The position numbers and the translations under genes are program-made. A stretch of DNA of 5,937 bases from an uncultured Coriobacteriaceae bacterium (lineage in GTDB: Bacteria > Actinomycetota > Coriobacteriia > Coriobacteriales > Eggerthellaceae): positions 1 to 5,937 of the forward strand of contig URZP01000085.1 in assembly GCA_900552365.1 (NCBI GenBank), written 5' to 3'. The notes below the pieces were generated by a model, which was given only the letters and a program-made list of their open reading frames with translations, did no database searches and was not told the DNA's origin. Positions 5,501 to 5,937 of this stretch are shown in pieces. Each line of letters opens with the position of its first letter. Within the stretch, counting starts at the first letter, position 1.

Positions 5501-5937
5501 GTGAACGGCGAAGAACGCAGGAAGAAGATAACCAGCATTCTGGTGAGCTCTGACGAACCCGTACCCGGGCACACGCTTGGGCGCGAGCTGAACGTCAGCC
5601 GCCAGGTGATTGTGCAGGACATCGCGCTCCTGCGTAGCGCGGGGCACCCCATCGCTTCCACCAATCGCGGGTACATCATGGGCGGCAAAGCTCAAGCCAT
5701 CCGCATGTTCAAGGTGAAGCACAATGCCGACCAAATGCGCACCGAAATGGATGCCATCGTCGACTTGGGCGGATGCGTCATCGACGTTGCAGTCAACCAC
5801 CGCACCTACGGTTTCATCAGCGCCCCGCTTGATGTCAAAAGCCGCCGTGATGTCAGTCGGTTCATCGAAGATCTGGACAAGGAGGTATCTCGGCCCCTGT
5901 CTGCTTTGACTGATGGTTACCACTTCCATCACGTCAG
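5501..5937 (+). CDS. niaR: NiaR, niacin-responsive transcriptional repressor (HTH_11 plus 3H domain; 3' end outside window)
   Basis: The frame starts with GTG at 5501 (AGGA at 5493-5496 just upstream; no other start codon exists after the preceding stop) and runs out of the window after 145 codons. Residues 4-60 form a winged helix-turn-helix: GHTLGRELNVSRQ (23-35), then VIVQDIALLRSAGHPI (36-51) as recognition helix region and TNRGY (54-58) as wing. Residues from about 70 form the 3H domain with H74, E82, H100, H141 and H143. The spacing of H74, E82, H141 and H143 agrees with the metal-binding set I recall from the Thermotoga maritima NiaR structure (His79, Glu87, His144, His146). DLGGCVIDVAVNH and LSALTDGYHFH are highly typical. 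NiaR binds nicotinic acid as co-repressor and represses niacin uptake and NAD synthesis genes. Only the last 25-30 residues should be missing. It probably shares a transcript with the membrane-protein gene and may regulate it and itself. Confidence 0.9.
   Translation, partial: MNGEERRKKITSILVSSDEPVPGHTLGRELNVSRQVIVQDIALLRSAGHPIASTNRGYIMGGKAQAIRMFKVKHNADQMRTEMDAIVDLGGCVIDVAVNHRTYGFISAPLDVKSRRDVSRFIEDLDKEVSRPLSALTDGYHFHHV

Noticed and set aside
4682..5932. Minus-strand open frame (416 codons) spanning the membrane-protein and niaR genes
   Set aside because: It crosses two genes with clear family signatures on the other strand and encodes a His/Asp/Ala-rich, domain-less product. It is a GC-rich shadow frame.

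Overview
The window looks like a chromosomal segment of a moderately GC-rich bacterium. The mix of genes (NiaR regulator, LicD and LicA-like proteins, VanH/LdhA-type D-2-hydroxyacid dehydrogenase, stand-alone PfoR-type EIIC protein) and the codon usage suggest a Coriobacteriia/Eggerthellaceae-like actinobacterium from the gut. That placement is an inference from gene content, not from a marker gene. Nothing here looks like a phage, insertion sequence, CRISPR array or RNA gene.

Layout. At the left edge, the 3' end of a plus-strand gene (1-216), probably a LysR-type regulator, converges on a strong hairpin (arms 235-248 and 264-277). The T-rich side of this hairpin serves the minus strand. Four minus-strand genes then read leftward from about 4176 to 313: a LicD-family nucleotidyltransferase-fold protein, a choline/ethanolamine kinase-like phosphotransferase, a small alpha/beta-hydrolase (esterase-D type) and a D-lactate-dehydrogenase-like enzyme. 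A convincing sigma-70 promoter (TTTACA, 17 bp, TAAAAT at 3215-3187) sits between the LicD gene and the kinase gene. The last three genes can therefore be a unit of their own, ending at the 235-277 terminator. The LicD gene may be transcribed separately or read through into them.

A 196-bp divergent intergenic region (4177-4372) separates this block from a rightward pair: an integral membrane protein of the PTS_EIIC_2/PfoR family (4373-5458) and, 42 bp later, niaR (5501 to the window edge, 3' end missing). NiaR is the niacin-responsive repressor of NAD-precursor salvage. The membrane-protein promoter (TTGTCA, 16 bp, TATACT) has a NiaR-operator-like sequence across its -35 box.

How the genes may work together. 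The minus-strand kinase and LicD pair suggests phosphorylation of a small alcohol (choline-like) and transfer of a phospho-substituent to a surface glycan. The activating cytidylyltransferase is not in the window. The rightward pair suggests an autoregulated, niacin-responsive unit whose membrane protein could be an undescribed transporter for a pyridine or related compound. That pairing is the most interesting point in the window. Two start sites were moved downstream of the longest open frame because a good Shine-Dalgarno sequence and the family N-terminus agree on the shorter form (esterase 2079, LicD 4176).
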